A DNA stretch of 41,373 nt from a bacterium. GTDB taxonomy: Bacteria > Electryoneota > Electryoneia > Electryoneales > Electryoneaceae. Positions 1 through 7,711 of the stretch are shown here, one piece after another. The notes below the pieces were generated by a model. The model was not told the origin of the DNA and did not search any database. It saw nothing but the letters and a program-made list of their open reading frames with translations. The DNA lies in assembly GCA_020444425.1 (NCBI GenBank), contig JAHLLB010000042.1, positions 1 through 41,373 of the forward strand. Reading direction: 5' to 3'. Made by a program: the position numbers and the translations under genes. Positions within the stretch are counted from its first letter, which is position 1; every line of letters begins with the position of its first letter.

Positions 1-342
1 GGGTGTTTTCATGCCCACGACATTTATGTCGTGGCTACTCCGAGGGTGGCAAGTACGGGGTGTTTTCATGCCCACGACATTTATGTCGTGGCTTATCCGC
101 TGGTTCAGTTTACGGGGTGTTTTCATGCCCACGACATTCATGTCGTGGCTTATCCGCTGGTTCAGTTTACGGGGTGTTTTCATGCCCACGACATTCATGT
201 CGTGGCTGCTCCGAGGGAGGCAAGTACGGGATGTTTTCATGCCCACGACATTCATGTCGTGGCTGCTCCGAGGGAGGCAAGTACGGGATGTTTTCATGCC
301 CACGACATTTATGTCGTGGTTTATCCGCGCTTGCAAAAACAT
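1..342. repeat. 57-bp tandem hairpin array, six copies
   Basis: Six head-to-tail copies with a 57-bp period. Each holds the palindrome CCACGACATTYATGTCGTGG (9-bp arms, 2-nt loop), with cores at about 15, 72, 129, 186, 243 and 300. The sequence between palindromes comes in two versions: one contains ATCCGCTGGTTCAGTTTACG, the other CTCCGAGGGAGGCAAGTACG. Because 57 is a multiple of three, all frames stay open and produce false ORFs. The same palindrome occurs singly at least eight more times in this window. The array may continue left of the window. Confidence 0.95.
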
Positions 343-361
343 GCACAGGCCTGATTTCATT

Positions 362-382
362 TCCGCAGCCCGCAGCCCGTTT
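362..382. repeat. short CAGCCC tandem repeat next to a stop codon
   Basis: CGCAGCCCGCAGCCCG abuts the stop codon of the minus-strand yjbQ gene. The same degenerate 7-9-nt repeat sits directly after the stop codons of four other minus-strand genes (ending near 13397, 14843, 22907 and 28692). Confidence 0.7.
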
Positions 383-892
383 TTAAACTCCCCAAAACTG
401 GATCACCACATCACGGGTCCGTTGACGGTTGTCCCAATCGACGAGGACAATCTGCTGCCACGTGCCCAGCGTCAACCGTCCCTGGGTGAACGGAACCGTC
501 AACGAAGGTCCGACTGTGGACGCGCGCACATGGCTGTGCCCGTTTCCGTCGTGCCACGTTTTATCGTGTTCGTAGGGAATATCGCGGGGCATGATGCGGT
601 CGAACGCCGCCGGGAAATCCTGCTTCAGCCCATGTTCGAATTCGATGGTCGTCAGGGACGCCGTCGAGCCGGGGACAAAAAGGATCACCTGCCCATCGTG
701 CATGCCGATGGAATTCAGCAGACGGGTGACTTCCGGGGTCAGGTCGAGCATGTCGCCGTTTCCCTTGCTCGTCACCGGCACCGATCGGGTTGCGATCTGG
801 ATCTGTTGCGCTTGTTGCGGGGCGTGCAGGCCGGGGATCGGTGGGGGAACCTGTCCGCCGTCCGGGCCTGGAGGTTTACCGGCTTTGTTCAT
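383..892 (-). CDS. yjbQ: YjbQ/UPF0047 family protein
   Basis: The 169-aa product has the signature of the YjbQ (UPF0047, secondary thiamine-phosphate synthase-like) family: STASLTTIEFE at 77-86, DGNGHSHVRASTVGPS at 115-130, and LGTWQQIVLVDWDNRQRTR near the C-terminus. Conserved Glu, His and Arg in these blocks form the putative metal or active site of the family. Members are usually 130-140 aa. The extra 30 residues here are a Pro/Gln-rich N-terminal extension without a signal peptide, so a cytoplasmic location is likely. The ATG at 892 is preceded by GAGG about 7 nt upstream, which supports this start. The gene is divergent from the secreted protein at 1057 and ends in a CAGCCC repeat. YjbQ can replace ThiE weakly in E. 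coli, but the physiological role of the family is not settled. Confidence 0.9.
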   Translation of the reverse strand: MNKAGKPPGPDGGQVPPPIPGLHAPQQAQQIQIATRSVPVTSKGNGDMLDLTPEVTRLLNSIGMHDGQVILFVPGSTASLTTIEFEHGLKQDFPAAFDRIMPRDIPYEHDKTWHDGNGHSHVRASTVGPSLTVPFTQGRLTLGTWQQIVLVDWDNRQRTRDVVIQFWGV

Positions 893-992
893 TGTGAAAC
901 CTCGCGGTTGTGTCCACCTTCAAAGATGTACATCGGCTGACGGCTTCAGCAAAGCTGAATTTGGTTGAATTTACCCATTGGCGGACGGGTGG

Positions 993-1012
993 CCCGGGGC
1001 TTCAGCCTCGGG
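993..1012. repeat. REP-like hairpin (GGGCTTCAGCC type)
   Basis: CCCGGGGCTTCAGCCTCGGG can fold into a GC-rich hairpin and belongs to the same stem family as the hairpins at 14655, 14709, 19856, 22753 and 22807. It lies in the gap between two divergent genes. No convincing promoter was seen in this gap. Confidence 0.6.
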
Positions 1013-1056
1013 TCTCAACCTGAACAAGGTCCGGCTTGTCCAAACAGGATTGTATC

Positions 1057-1971
1057 ATGCAACTCTTCTTTCTCGCAACGGTCGCGCTGTTTCTGGCCCT
1101 GTCAACCGTTACCGCTCAGCAGCTTCCGGACACCACCTTCACCTGGACACCCGACCCACCCGCCTACGCTCCCGGCTCCGGCCCGTTGATCCTGGTTGAC
1201 GCCGCCCATCACAACTTCCACACGGCGGACAATCGTTTCCGTCCCTTCGCGATCCTCGCCGAGCGGGACGGCTTCCGGGTTGCGTCCAACGATCAGCCGT
1301 TCACGGCGAAATCGCTTCAGGGCGTCGGCATTCTCGTCATCGCCAACGCCGTCTCCGCCGAGAACGAACGGCAGTGGACCGTGCCGAGCTATCCCGCATT
1401 CACGACGGCGGAAATTGCGGCAGTGCGTGCGTGGGTTGAACAGGGGGGCGCGTTGCTGCTGATCGCCGATCACATGCCGTTCGGCGGTGCGGCCCAGGAC
1501 TTGGCGGCGGTGTTCGGCTTTCACTTCACCAACGGCTTCGCGTACAGCGACCCGGCGCACCCGGGTCCGGACGTGTTCCGCGCGGGGGAGGGGCTGGTTG
1601 CGGAACATCCGATCGCGACACCGCTGCACGGCGATATAATCGACTCCGTGCGCACGTTCACCGGCCAGGCGTTCCTCGCCGACGAGCGCGCAACACCGCT
1701 ATTGCGTTTTCCGGAGGGCTCGGTCGTTCTGCTACCGGACACGGCATGGCAGTTCAACGAGCTGACCACCCGTCTGGACGCCTCCGGCTGGCTGCAGGGC
1801 GCGACGCGTGAGTTCGGTCAGGGACGTGTCGCCGTGTTCGGCGAGGCAGCGATGTTCACCAGTCAGCTCGCCGGCCCGCAGCAGTTTCGTGTCGGCTTCA
1901 CCAGCCCCGACGCGCCCGATAATCCGCAGTTCATCCTCAACGTCCTGCGCTGGCTGGCTCAAACCCACTGA
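1057..1971 (+). CDS. secreted DUF4350/GATase1-like protein
   Basis: The product is about 304 aa if translation starts at the ATG at 1057, where AGGA lies about 7 nt upstream. An in-frame TTG at 1036 would add seven residues but lacks a good ribosome site. Residues 1-21 form a signal peptide ending near TVTAQQ. The mature part alternates strands and helices as in class I glutamine-amidotransferase-like folds (DUF4350/ThuA relatives): LILVDAAHHNFHT, then GVGILVIANAV, then AVRAWVEQGGALLLIADHMPFGGAA, and GRVAVFGEAAMFTSQ near the end. No catalytic Cys is evident at the usual nucleophile position, so a binding or structural role in the periplasm is more likely than amidotransfer. No operon partner is apparent; the downstream AbiE pair has its own promoter. 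Confidence 0.75.
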   Translation: MQLFFLATVALFLALSTVTAQQLPDTTFTWTPDPPAYAPGSGPLILVDAAHHNFHTADNRFRPFAILAERDGFRVASNDQPFTAKSLQGVGILVIANAVSAENERQWTVPSYPAFTTAEIAAVRAWVEQGGALLLIADHMPFGGAAQDLAAVFGFHFTNGFAYSDPAHPGPDVFRAGEGLVAEHPIATPLHGDIIDSVRTFTGQAFLADERATPLLRFPEGSVVLLPDTAWQFNELTTRLDASGWLQGATREFGQGRVAVFGEAAMFTSQLAGPQQFRVGFTSPDAPDNPQFILNVLRWLAQTH

Positions 1972-2131
1972 CCACGGATCGCATGGAACGACATGGACAA
2001 TGACAAGAACCGCGAATCACAAGGAGGTTGAATACGAGGACGGCAAGACAACGTGATCTGTGGCCCGCCGTGGTTCACTTTTCGTTTTCAGAACTCTTCC
2101 CGGCATACGTCTCTGGTCGACGCCACGCTCG

Positions 2132-2240
2132 GAGAGTTTTTTGATCAAAACAATCGCTTGTTCATAAAACATGAACGGAGTATATTTTTGAACAGTGGTA
2201 TCAAAGGCAAGCCTGAAGCTGGTGTGTTCAAAAAACTCTC
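2132..2240. repeat. 13-bp inverted repeat in the AbiE leader
   Basis: GAGAGTTTTTTGA (2132-2144) is matched by its exact reverse complement TCAAAAAACTCTC (2228-2240). The pair brackets the first operator-like dyad and lies immediately before the second. Confidence 0.8.
2158..2186 (+). promoter_or_regulatory. candidate sigma70 promoter of the AbiE pair
   Basis: TTGTTC (2158-2163), a 17-bp spacer, and TATATT (2181-2186). The dyad GTTCAT-N5-ATGAAC (2160-2176) sits across the -35 box and spacer, so a repressor bound there would block RNA polymerase. Confidence 0.6.
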
Positions 2241-2279
2241 TCGTTCATAATTAATGAATGGCTATGGTTTTTGAACGAT
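2158..2279. promoter_or_regulatory. duplicated operator-like repeat upstream of the AbiE pair
   Basis: Two imperfect direct repeats of about 37 bp lie 83 bp apart (about 2158-2194 and 2241-2277). Each has the dyad GTTCAT-N5-ATGAA(C/T), at 2160-2176 and 2243-2259, followed by TTTTTGAAC. Known AbiEi antitoxins repress their own operon by binding paired inverted repeats in the promoter. This layout fits that model, but binding is inferred. Confidence 0.65.
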
Positions 2280-2307
2280 TGGCATGTACGGAGGTCAGGA
2301 GACGATC

Positions 2308-3411
2308 ATGCAACCATCTCATCAACTATCTAGAGTGGATCGAACAAACTACGAAGATCGTCTCTTGTCCTGGCTGCCAAAAGCCAGAATCGAATGGGAT
2401 CCAAGGCTGGAACTATCTCCCAATCAAAACCGGGAACTGGATGGCAAAGTCCAGTGGGAGTCAACAGATGGCTCTGTGATTTGGGTTGTTGAGTACAAGG
2501 CCAACGTTACCAACCAGAACATTCTTTTCATCAATCGACACCTGAACGAAAGAAGGAAAAACTTCGAGACGATCTACAAGATAAACGCTCGGCGGTTGCT
2601 GCTGGCTCCCTATATCCGTTCCAGCCAGGCCGAAGTGCTACGGCAGATGGAGGTTGATTACCTCGATCTCGCGGGAAACGTCCACTTGAGTGCGCCGGGC
2701 CTGTATGTGCATGTCGAGGGCAAAAAGTTGAAGCAGCCACAGCAAATCGCCAGGAACAAGGGGTGGATCAAGACCGTCATGGTCCTGCTCACCAGGCCCG
2801 GTGCAACAACACTGTCTGTGCGCGACATCGCGGAGCTCGCGGATGTATCCACTGGAACCGTAAGCTTGGTGTTGAATGAACTTCGCGACAACGGTTACCT
2901 GCTGGGAAAACAAGCAAAAAGGCGCCTGGTTCGCAGGAGAGATTTGCTGCCGGAGTGGGTGCATGCCTATGTGGAACGGTTGCGACCACGCTTACAGGAG
3001 CAGTCGCTGCGAATCAAGGCGGGAAGTAAGCAAGAGGTATGGGCACGGCTGGGTAACGTCTTATCAGATCACAAAATTCCATGGACTTTGACCGGCGCCG
3101 ATGGTGCCCTGCGGATGGATGGGTTCTTCTACACTCATGAAACCGAGCTTTACGTGAGCGGCGTGGAGAACGTCACTCAAAAACACGTCTTGATGGATCT
3201 GCAGGCCCAACCGGACAAGAAGGGCAACGTAACCCTTATCAGCGCGCCCTCAGGGTTCGCACTTCTGGATACCATGCCCGGTTTGCCGCCTCCAACCGCT
3301 TCAACGTTGCTGATTTATGCCGAACTGACGTACCGGGGCGGCGATCAGGCCCGGGAGGCCGCTGAACGGATGCTCGATTACTTGGTGGATAATAATGAAC
3401 TCCCTTGGTGA
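2308..3411 (+). CDS. AbiEi-family antitoxin/transcriptional regulator (type IV TA)
   Basis: The product is about 367 aa. The ATG at 2308 follows AGGAG at a 7-nt spacing and is preferred to the ATG at 2284. The N-terminal part (about 10-150) contains a restriction-fold-like strand with VVEYKANV (60-66) and the family blocks LLLAPYIRSSQAEVL and YLDLAGNVHL (118-127). A winged helix-turn-helix follows at about 154-205 (LSVRDIAELADVSTGTVSLVLNELRDNGYLL). The C-terminal half is a less conserved alpha/beta region. This matches the long AbiEi-type regulators (AbiEi_2 group), which neutralise an AbiEii nucleotidyltransferase toxin and repress their own operon. The gene overlaps the downstream nucleotidyltransferase by 17 nt, which implies translational coupling. 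The PD-(D/E)xK-like block is probably degenerate; nuclease activity is not claimed. Confidence 0.85.
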   Translation: MQPSHQLSRVDRTNYEDRLLSWLPKARIEWDPRLELSPNQNRELDGKVQWESTDGSVIWVVEYKANVTNQNILFINRHLNERRKNFETIYKINARRLLLAPYIRSSQAEVLRQMEVDYLDLAGNVHLSAPGLYVHVEGKKLKQPQQIARNKGWIKTVMVLLTRPGATTLSVRDIAELADVSTGTVSLVLNELRDNGYLLGKQAKRRLVRRRDLLPEWVHAYVERLRPRLQEQSLRIKAGSKQEVWARLGNVLSDHKIPWTLTGADGALRMDGFFYTHETELYVSGVENVTQKHVLMDLQAQPDKKGNVTLISAPSGFALLDTMPGLPPPTASTLLIYAELTYRGGDQAREAAERMLDYLVDNNELPW

Positions 3412-4192
3412 ACAAGAGCCGGTGCTAGTGGCAATCGTTGAAGCACTTCAACGGCATAATGTTGATTTTCGCGTGATAGGAGCTCTGGTGCCTGAGTTGC
3501 TGTTGGAGCAACCTCCCAGGCAACGAACCCTGGATGTGGACATCGTTTTACTGGTGGATACTTTGGATGAGTATGACCAGATCAAAGCTGGGTTGTTTGC
3601 AGAGGGCTTCAAGCCAAGTGTGGTTTCCCACCGGATCACTTGGAATGACCGAAATATCGACTTACTTCCCTATGGCCCGGGAATCGTTCAGGAAAACGTT
3701 CTGCTGCTGCATGATACTCAGCTAAGTGTCATTGGGTTCGAACATTTGTCTACGAGTGGGGAGACGATTCGCTTGAACGATCAGGTTCACGTCAATCTGG
3801 CTCCCGTACCACTCTACACACTATTGAAACTCAGTGCATACAATGACCGCTCGATGATAAAGGATGTGGCGGGAATCTTTCACTGTTTGAAGGCCTACGC
3901 TGTAAATGACGATAGAGTATGGGGGCTGGAACACGAAGGTGAACTCCTTGACGTGAACCATGCTGCGGCGTATCTGCTCGGGAAAGATACGAGACAGTTC
4001 CTTACCAAAAAGTACCGTAATAAATTGCAGCCTGTGCTTCAATCTCTGTTGTCAATTCAGGCCACATCATTCATTGAGTTGGCTAGAGAGGAGCAAGATG
4101 AAGATATTGAGATAACCCTTGAAGATATCCGCCAGCGATTCTATTGGTACGGAGTAGGAATGGGGTGGGACGATCTCAGGCTGGATACCTGA
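3395..4192 (+). CDS. AbiEii-like nucleotidyltransferase toxin
   Basis: The 265-aa product carries a polymerase-beta type nucleotidyltransferase core. FRVIGALVPELLL (25-37) replaces the usual GG helix. RTLDVDIVLLV (44-54) supplies the paired metal-binding aspartates D47 and D49, and DRNIDLLPY contains the third acidic residue (D89). LLKLSAYNDRSMIKD (143-157) is the conserved Lys plus R/KD segment typical of AbiEii/MenT-type toxins. It overlaps the upstream AbiEi-type gene, as in type IV toxin-antitoxin operons that abort phage infection by modifying a cellular RNA, often the tRNA acceptor end. The second Gly of the GG motif is Ala here, a mild departure. The target cannot be read from sequence. 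A strong hairpin 50 bp downstream ends the unit. Confidence 0.82.
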   Translation: MNSLGEQEPVLVAIVEALQRHNVDFRVIGALVPELLLEQPPRQRTLDVDIVLLVDTLDEYDQIKAGLFAEGFKPSVVSHRITWNDRNIDLLPYGPGIVQENVLLLHDTQLSVIGFEHLSTSGETIRLNDQVHVNLAPVPLYTLLKLSAYNDRSMIKDVAGIFHCLKAYAVNDDRVWGLEHEGELLDVNHAAAYLLGKDTRQFLTKKYRNKLQPVLQSLLSIQATSFIELAREEQDEDIEITLEDIRQRFYWYGVGMGWDDLRLDT

Positions 4193-4241
4193 CTGCGGTG
4201 TCCTGTTTGGACGCAAGCCAAGCCAAACCGCCCTGGAAAAA

Positions 4242-4275
4242 GTCACCCGGGATATTCTCCCGGGTGACGTCATTT
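4242..4275 (+). terminator. terminator-like hairpin after the AbiE pair
   Basis: GTCACCCGGGA (4242-4252), loop TATTC and TCCCGGGTGAC (4258-4268) form a perfect 11-bp stem. It is preceded by an A-rich stretch and followed by GTCATTTTA. The T-run is short, so termination efficiency is uncertain. Confidence 0.7.
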
Positions 4276-4347
4276 TATGGTGGTTCTTATCGTTCGTGAC
4301 AAGCCGCTTACTGTCCTGGTGTTCCGAGTCTTCAGGTGTGAACAGGG

Positions 4348-4482
4348 TCAGTCGTCCAACGCCTCATCCCTCGGAATGACGAGCCCGTTCTTCTTCGCGG
4401 TGTCGCGAGCGATGTCGTAGCCGGCGTCGGCGTGACGGATCACCCCGATCCCCGGATCGTTGGTCAGCACGCGCAGCAGCCG
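4348..4482 (-). pseudogene. hutU 3'-end remnant (duplicate)
   Basis: This 135-bp stretch aligns without gaps to the 3' end of hutU at 5593-5727, with about 13 mismatches by hand count (about 90% identity). It still encodes the last 44 residues of a urocanase in frame, ending in [12 protein letters not shown] plus TGA, where the intact gene ends in [12 protein letters not shown]. Most differences are synonymous or lie in the last few codons. Similarity stops abruptly at 4482/5727, ten bases beyond the stop codon of rhuM. The two copies are direct repeats that flank rhuM. It has no start codon and is not an expressed gene on its own. Confidence 0.88.
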
Positions 4483-4491
4483 GGACTCAAT

Positions 4492-5571
4492 TCACGATCT
4501 TCCCTTACTTGGACTGCAGCGTGCTCTTTTCGCTTGCGAGGAATCCGACGTTTTGCCAATCTGTTTAACGTGTTCGACAGCCTTGTCAAAATCACTTCCA
4601 GTGGCTGACATACGCTGTTGTTGTTGATACACCTCGAACTGAGTGTGGGCTTGTTCTTCAGCCAATTGATGCGAAATCTTCCCCGCGTGCGTGAGGACAT
4701 CCTGATCGCTGAGTTGCAGGAAACGGTCGAGTTTGTTGATCCAGTCCGCCATGTGCATCGGGCGATGGCTCTTTGCCTGCAATTCCGCAAAGTCAAGATA
4801 GGCGGACACGATCAGGTTCAAGGCTTCCAACTCATCACGGGCGAGATAGTTCTTTGCGACAGCCACGTCCGCTTTCCGTACCGGGCCGGAGGGGCTGTTT
4901 TTCCATGATTGTAGGCCCATGTTCGGTTGCGAAGCGTCCGCACGTTGCGAAACGATTTCCGCTGCGGTATGACCGTGAACGGCGAAATGCATCTTGTTTT
5001 GCACCGTTTGAAAAAACCGGCGGGTCGTCTCGGAATTGGAGTCGTAATCGATGCTGGTGGCGTAGATGTCTGTGATCTTCTGGTAGAAGAGCCGTTCACT
5101 GGAGCGAATATCCCGGATACGGGCGAGGAGCTCGTCGAAGTAGTCAGCACCAAGTGTGTGGCCTTCCTTGATGCGTTCGTCATCGAGCGTGAATCCTTTG
5201 ACCAGCAGTTCACTGAGCCTGGCGGTTGCCCATTGCCGGAACGCCGTACCACGGGCGGATCGAACCCGGTAGCCGACAGCGAGGATGGCCTCCAGGGAAT
5301 AGTGGTCCACATTCCGGGCAACATCGCGCGAACCCTCACGTTGAACTATCCGGAATTTCCGGATAGTTGCCTCCCGGTCGAGCTCGCCATCCTCGTAAAT
5401 GTTGATCAAGTGCTCACTTACCGTCTTCACGGAGACCTGATACAACTCCGCGATAAGCCGCTGCGGCAGCCATACCGTGCTGCCATCGAGCCGGACCTGG
5501 AGTCGCTGACCGCCATCGCGATAGATTAACAGCTGCCCGTCTGGTGGGGGCTTGTCTGATTTGTCCGCCAT
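4492..5571 (-). CDS. rhuM: RhuM-family protein
   Basis: The 359-aa product matches the Virulence_RhuM family over its full length. The N-terminal helix-turn-helix-like part (about 25-110) has LPQRLIAELYQVSVKTVSEHLINIYEDGEL, ATIRKFRIVQREGSRDVARNVDHYSLEAILAVGYRVRS and GTAFRQWAT. This is followed by the helical region GFTLDDERIKEG, the segment RLFYQKITDIYATSIDYD, and HGHTAAEIVSQRAD with the conserved FAVHGHTAAE block. RhuM was named from Salmonella SPI-3. The family occurs mainly next to restriction-modification and other mobile genes, and its biochemical role is unknown. AAAGG 6 nt before the ATG at 5571 supports the start. The gene is the only content between two copies of the hutU 3' end, which suggests it arrived as a single-gene insertion. 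Confidence 0.9.
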   Translation of the reverse strand: MADKSDKPPPDGQLLIYRDGGQRLQVRLDGSTVWLPQRLIAELYQVSVKTVSEHLINIYEDGELDREATIRKFRIVQREGSRDVARNVDHYSLEAILAVGYRVRSARGTAFRQWATARLSELLVKGFTLDDERIKEGHTLGADYFDELLARIRDIRSSERLFYQKITDIYATSIDYDSNSETTRRFFQTVQNKMHFAVHGHTAAEIVSQRADASQPNMGLQSWKNSPSGPVRKADVAVAKNYLARDELEALNLIVSAYLDFAELQAKSHRPMHMADWINKLDRFLQLSDQDVLTHAGKISHQLAEEQAHTQFEVYQQQQRMSATGSDFDKAVEHVKQIGKTSDSSQAKRARCSPSKGRS

Positions 5572-5592
5572 ACGCGAAACCTTTCTCAGATT

Positions 5593-7263
5593 TCAATCTG
5601 CCAACGGTTCATCGCGCGGAATCACCAGCCCGTTCTTCTTCGCCGTGTCGCGTGCGATGTCGTAACCGGCGTCGGCGTGACGGATCACCCCAATCCCCGG
5701 ATCGTTGGTCAGCACGCGCAGCAGCCGTGATGCCGCAGCCGGACTGCCGTCCGCGACAATCACTTGTCCGGCATGCAACGCGTAGCCCATACCGACGCCG
5801 CCGCCGTGGTGGAACGAGACCCAGCTCGCGCCGGAGGCCGTGTTCAGCAGCGCGTTCAGGATCGGCCAGTCGGCGACCGCGTCGGTGCCGTCCTTCATCG
5901 CTTCGGTTTCACGGTTCGGGCTGGCGACCGACCCGGTGTCCAGGTGGTCACGTCCGATCACAATCGGCGCGCTGACTTTGCCGGTGCGCACCAGTTCGTT
6001 GAACAGCAGGCCGGCTTTCGCACGGTCGCCCTGTCCCAGCCAGCAGATCCGGCACGGCAGCCCCTGGAAATGCACCTTTTCCTGTGCCATGTCGATCCAA
6101 CGGTTCAGCGCTTCGTCGTGCGGGAACAGTTCCTTGATCGCGGCGTCGGTGGTGTAGATGTCCTGCGGATCGCCGGAGATCGCGCACCAGCGGAACGGGC
6201 CTTTGCCTTCGCAGAACAGGTCCCGGATGTACGCCGGCACAAACCCGGGGAAGGCGAACGCGTCCTCGTACCCCATCCGTTCCGCCTGCCCGCGCAGGTT
6301 GTTGCCGTAGTCGAACGCTACCGCGCCCTGCTTCTGCATTTCGACCATCGCGCGGCAGTGCACCACCATCGACTCCATCGCACGCTTTTTGTATTTTACA
6401 GAATCCGCTTCCCGCAATTTCAACGCGTCCTCATACGGCATCCCGTGCGGCACGTACCCGTACAACTCGTCATGCGCGGAGGTCTGGTCGGTGACAACGT
6501 CCGGGATAAACCCCTTGTCCAACATTTCCGGCAGCACATCGGCGCAATTCCCGAGCAGCCCGATGCTTAGCGGCTTCCCCGCCGCTTTCGCTTCCTGCGC
6601 CAGCTTGATCGCTTCGTCAACGGAGTCTGTGGACGTATCCATGTACTTGTGATCAATCCGCCGCTGGATACGGGCCGGGTCAACTTCGACGCAAATCGCC
6701 ACGCCTTCGTTGAACGTGACCGCGAGCGGTTGCGCGCCACCCATTCCGCCGAGCCCACCGGTCAGGGTGATCGTGCCCTGCAACGATGGTTTGTTCCAGT
6801 GCTTCTTCGCCAGCGCGGCGAAGGTCTCGTACGTGCCCTGCAGAATACCCTGCGTGCCGATGTAAATCCACGAGCCCGCCGTCATCTGGCCATACATCAT
6901 CAGGCCCTTTTTCTCCAGCTCGTCGAAGTGTTCCCAGTTCGCCCAGCGTCCGACGAGGTTCGAATTTGCGATCAACACTCGCGGTGCGTGTTCGTGCGTC
7001 GTGAACACCCCGACCGGCCGTCCGGATTGAACGAGTAACGTCTGGTCATTTTCGAGACGTTCCAGCTCACGGATGATGTAGTTGACATCGTCCCAGGTCC
7101 GCGCAGCTTTCCCGCGACCGCCGTACACAATCAGCTGTTCCGGCAGTTCGGCGTTGTCCGGCATCAGGTTATGCAGCAGCATCCGTTTCGCGGCTTCCTG
7201 GATCCAGCCTTTGCAGGTTCGCGTGGTTCCGGTGGGGGCGGTGACAGGGTGTTGGTAACGCAT
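5593..7263 (-). CDS. hutU: urocanate hydratase
   Basis: The 556-aa product is a full-length urocanase (EC 4.2.1.49), the second step of histidine catabolism, converting urocanate to imidazolonepropionate in the cytoplasm. The tightly bound NAD+ site is visible as [16 protein letters not shown] (166-181). The catalytic segment is [14 protein letters not shown] (399-412), with C407 corresponding to the family's essential Cys. [11 protein letters not shown] and [24 protein letters not shown] are further signatures. No hutH, hutI or hutG lies nearby, so the pathway genes are dispersed or outside the window. The downstream neighbour on the same strand, rhuM, begins 21 nt after the stop and is flanked by a second copy of the hutU 3' end. 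The present 3' end of hutU may therefore be a replacement. Confidence 0.97.
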   Translation of the reverse strand: MRYQHPVTAPTGTTRTCKGWIQEAAKRMLLHNLMPDNAELPEQLIVYGGRGKAARTWDDVNYIIRELERLENDQTLLVQSGRPVGVFTTHEHAPRVLIANSNLVGRWANWEHFDELEKKGLMMYGQMTAGSWIYIGTQGILQGTYETFAALAKKHWNKPSLQGTITLTGGLGGMGGAQPLAVTFNEGVAICVEVDPARIQRRIDHKYMDTSTDSVDEAIKLAQEAKAAGKPLSIGLLGNCADVLPEMLDKGFIPDVVTDQTSAHDELYGYVPHGMPYEDALKLREADSVKYKKRAMESMVVHCRAMVEMQKQGAVAFDYGNNLRGQAERMGYEDAFAFPGFVPAYIRDLFCEGKGPFRWCAISGDPQDIYTTDAAIKELFPHDEALNRWIDMAQEKVHFQGLPCRICWLGQGDRAKAGLLFNELVRTGKVSAPIVIGRDHLDTGSVASPNRETEAMKDGTDAVADWPILNALLNTASGASWVSFHHGGGVGMGYALHAGQVIVADGSPAAASRLLRVLTNDPGIGVIRHADAGYDIARDTAKKNGLVIPRDEPLAD

Positions 7264-7506
7264 GGCTCAAATCTCCGAACAGTAGTGGCCGTGTCTGCTT
7301 GCAGACGCGGATGAAAGAACACATCCCGGCCCGTTTGTTATGAAGTTGATCGCAAGGTAGGAAGTGGAAGATTGGGCGGCAAGAGAACAGGAAACCTCCT
7401 GTTATCACCTTGACTGGGAATTCCGTTTTGCGGAATCGGGAGTGTGGAACTTTTTGGTTGAAGAGCGGTGTAAAGAGTGAATGTTAGATAAATGAGAGCC
7501 TTCGTA

Positions 7507-7535
7507 TTGACAAATCAAGTGATTTGTTTTATGAT
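7507..7535 (+). promoter_or_regulatory. strong sigma70-type promoter P1
   Basis: Consensus TTGACA (7507-7512), a 17-bp spacer and TATGAT (7530-7535). The spacer contains the palindrome ACAAATCA-AG-TGATTTGT (7510-7527, 8-bp arms), a plausible operator. It points into the Abi_2 gene and its leader. Confidence 0.75.
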
Positions 7536-7610
7536 TAGAACAGTGTTAGGTGTGTTTTTTGAGGCCATTGAATTGGCTTCTGGAGCACTCTGCTCTCTCA
7601 AGTTGATTTG

Positions 7611-7639
7611 TTGACAATGCTTGGCCATTAGGATATATT
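7611..7639 (+). promoter_or_regulatory. second sigma70-type promoter P2
   Basis: Consensus TTGACA (7611-7616), a 17-bp spacer and TATATT (7634-7639). Transcription would begin near 7646, just before the compound hairpin at 7653-7694, giving an RNA of roughly 55-60 nt if it ends at the T8 tract. Confidence 0.68.
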
Positions 7640-7652
7640 CAGCAGATAGCAA

Positions 7653-7703
7653 ACCTGCCAGGCCTCTGCCGCAAGGCATGCACACTTGGTGGGTCTTTTT
7701 TTT
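7653..7703 (+). terminator. intrinsic terminator/attenuator before the Abi_2 gene
   Basis: A ten-pair outer stem (7653-7662 with 7685-7694) encloses a small GCAA-loop hairpin and is followed by T8 at 7696-7703. It lies 8 nt upstream of the first possible start codon at 7712, so readthrough is needed to express the gene from P1 or P2. Confidence 0.6.
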
Positions 7704-7711
7704 GCCGTATT

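Larger units (their letters stand above)
7542..7703 (+). ncRNA. candidate structured RNA / leader upstream of the Abi_2 gene
   Basis: The interval runs from the expected start of P1 transcription to a T8 tract. It can fold into hairpins at 7561-7580 (GAGGCCA/TGGCTTC) and 7582-7596 (GGAGCA/TGCTCT), and then a compound structure. In the compound structure ACCTGCCAGG (7653-7662) pairs with CTTGGTGGGT (7685-7694), allowing three G-U pairs, and encloses TGCC-GCAA-GGCA (7667-7678) with a GNRA-type loop. TCTTTTTTTT follows, so the 3' end resembles an intrinsic terminator placed before the start codon. A short RNA would be released upstream of the protein gene. The AbiF RNA motif is a published structured RNA found beside Abi_2 genes. 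Whether this sequence is a member needs a covariance-model search. Confidence 0.5.

Noticed and set aside
1..342. CRISPR-like array
   Set aside because: The whole 57-bp unit repeats, with no unique spacers, and no cas genes are present.
3..940. Three overlapping plus-strand frames of 107-309 aa rich in HDIHVV, PTTFMSW and CPRHSCRG
   Set aside because: They are translations of the 57-bp hairpin array, open in every frame because the unit is a multiple of three; they then run antisense through yjbQ.
2053..2250. 65-aa frame upstream of the AbiE pair
   Set aside because: It covers the operator repeats and inverted repeats, has no ribosome site and no recognisable protein features.
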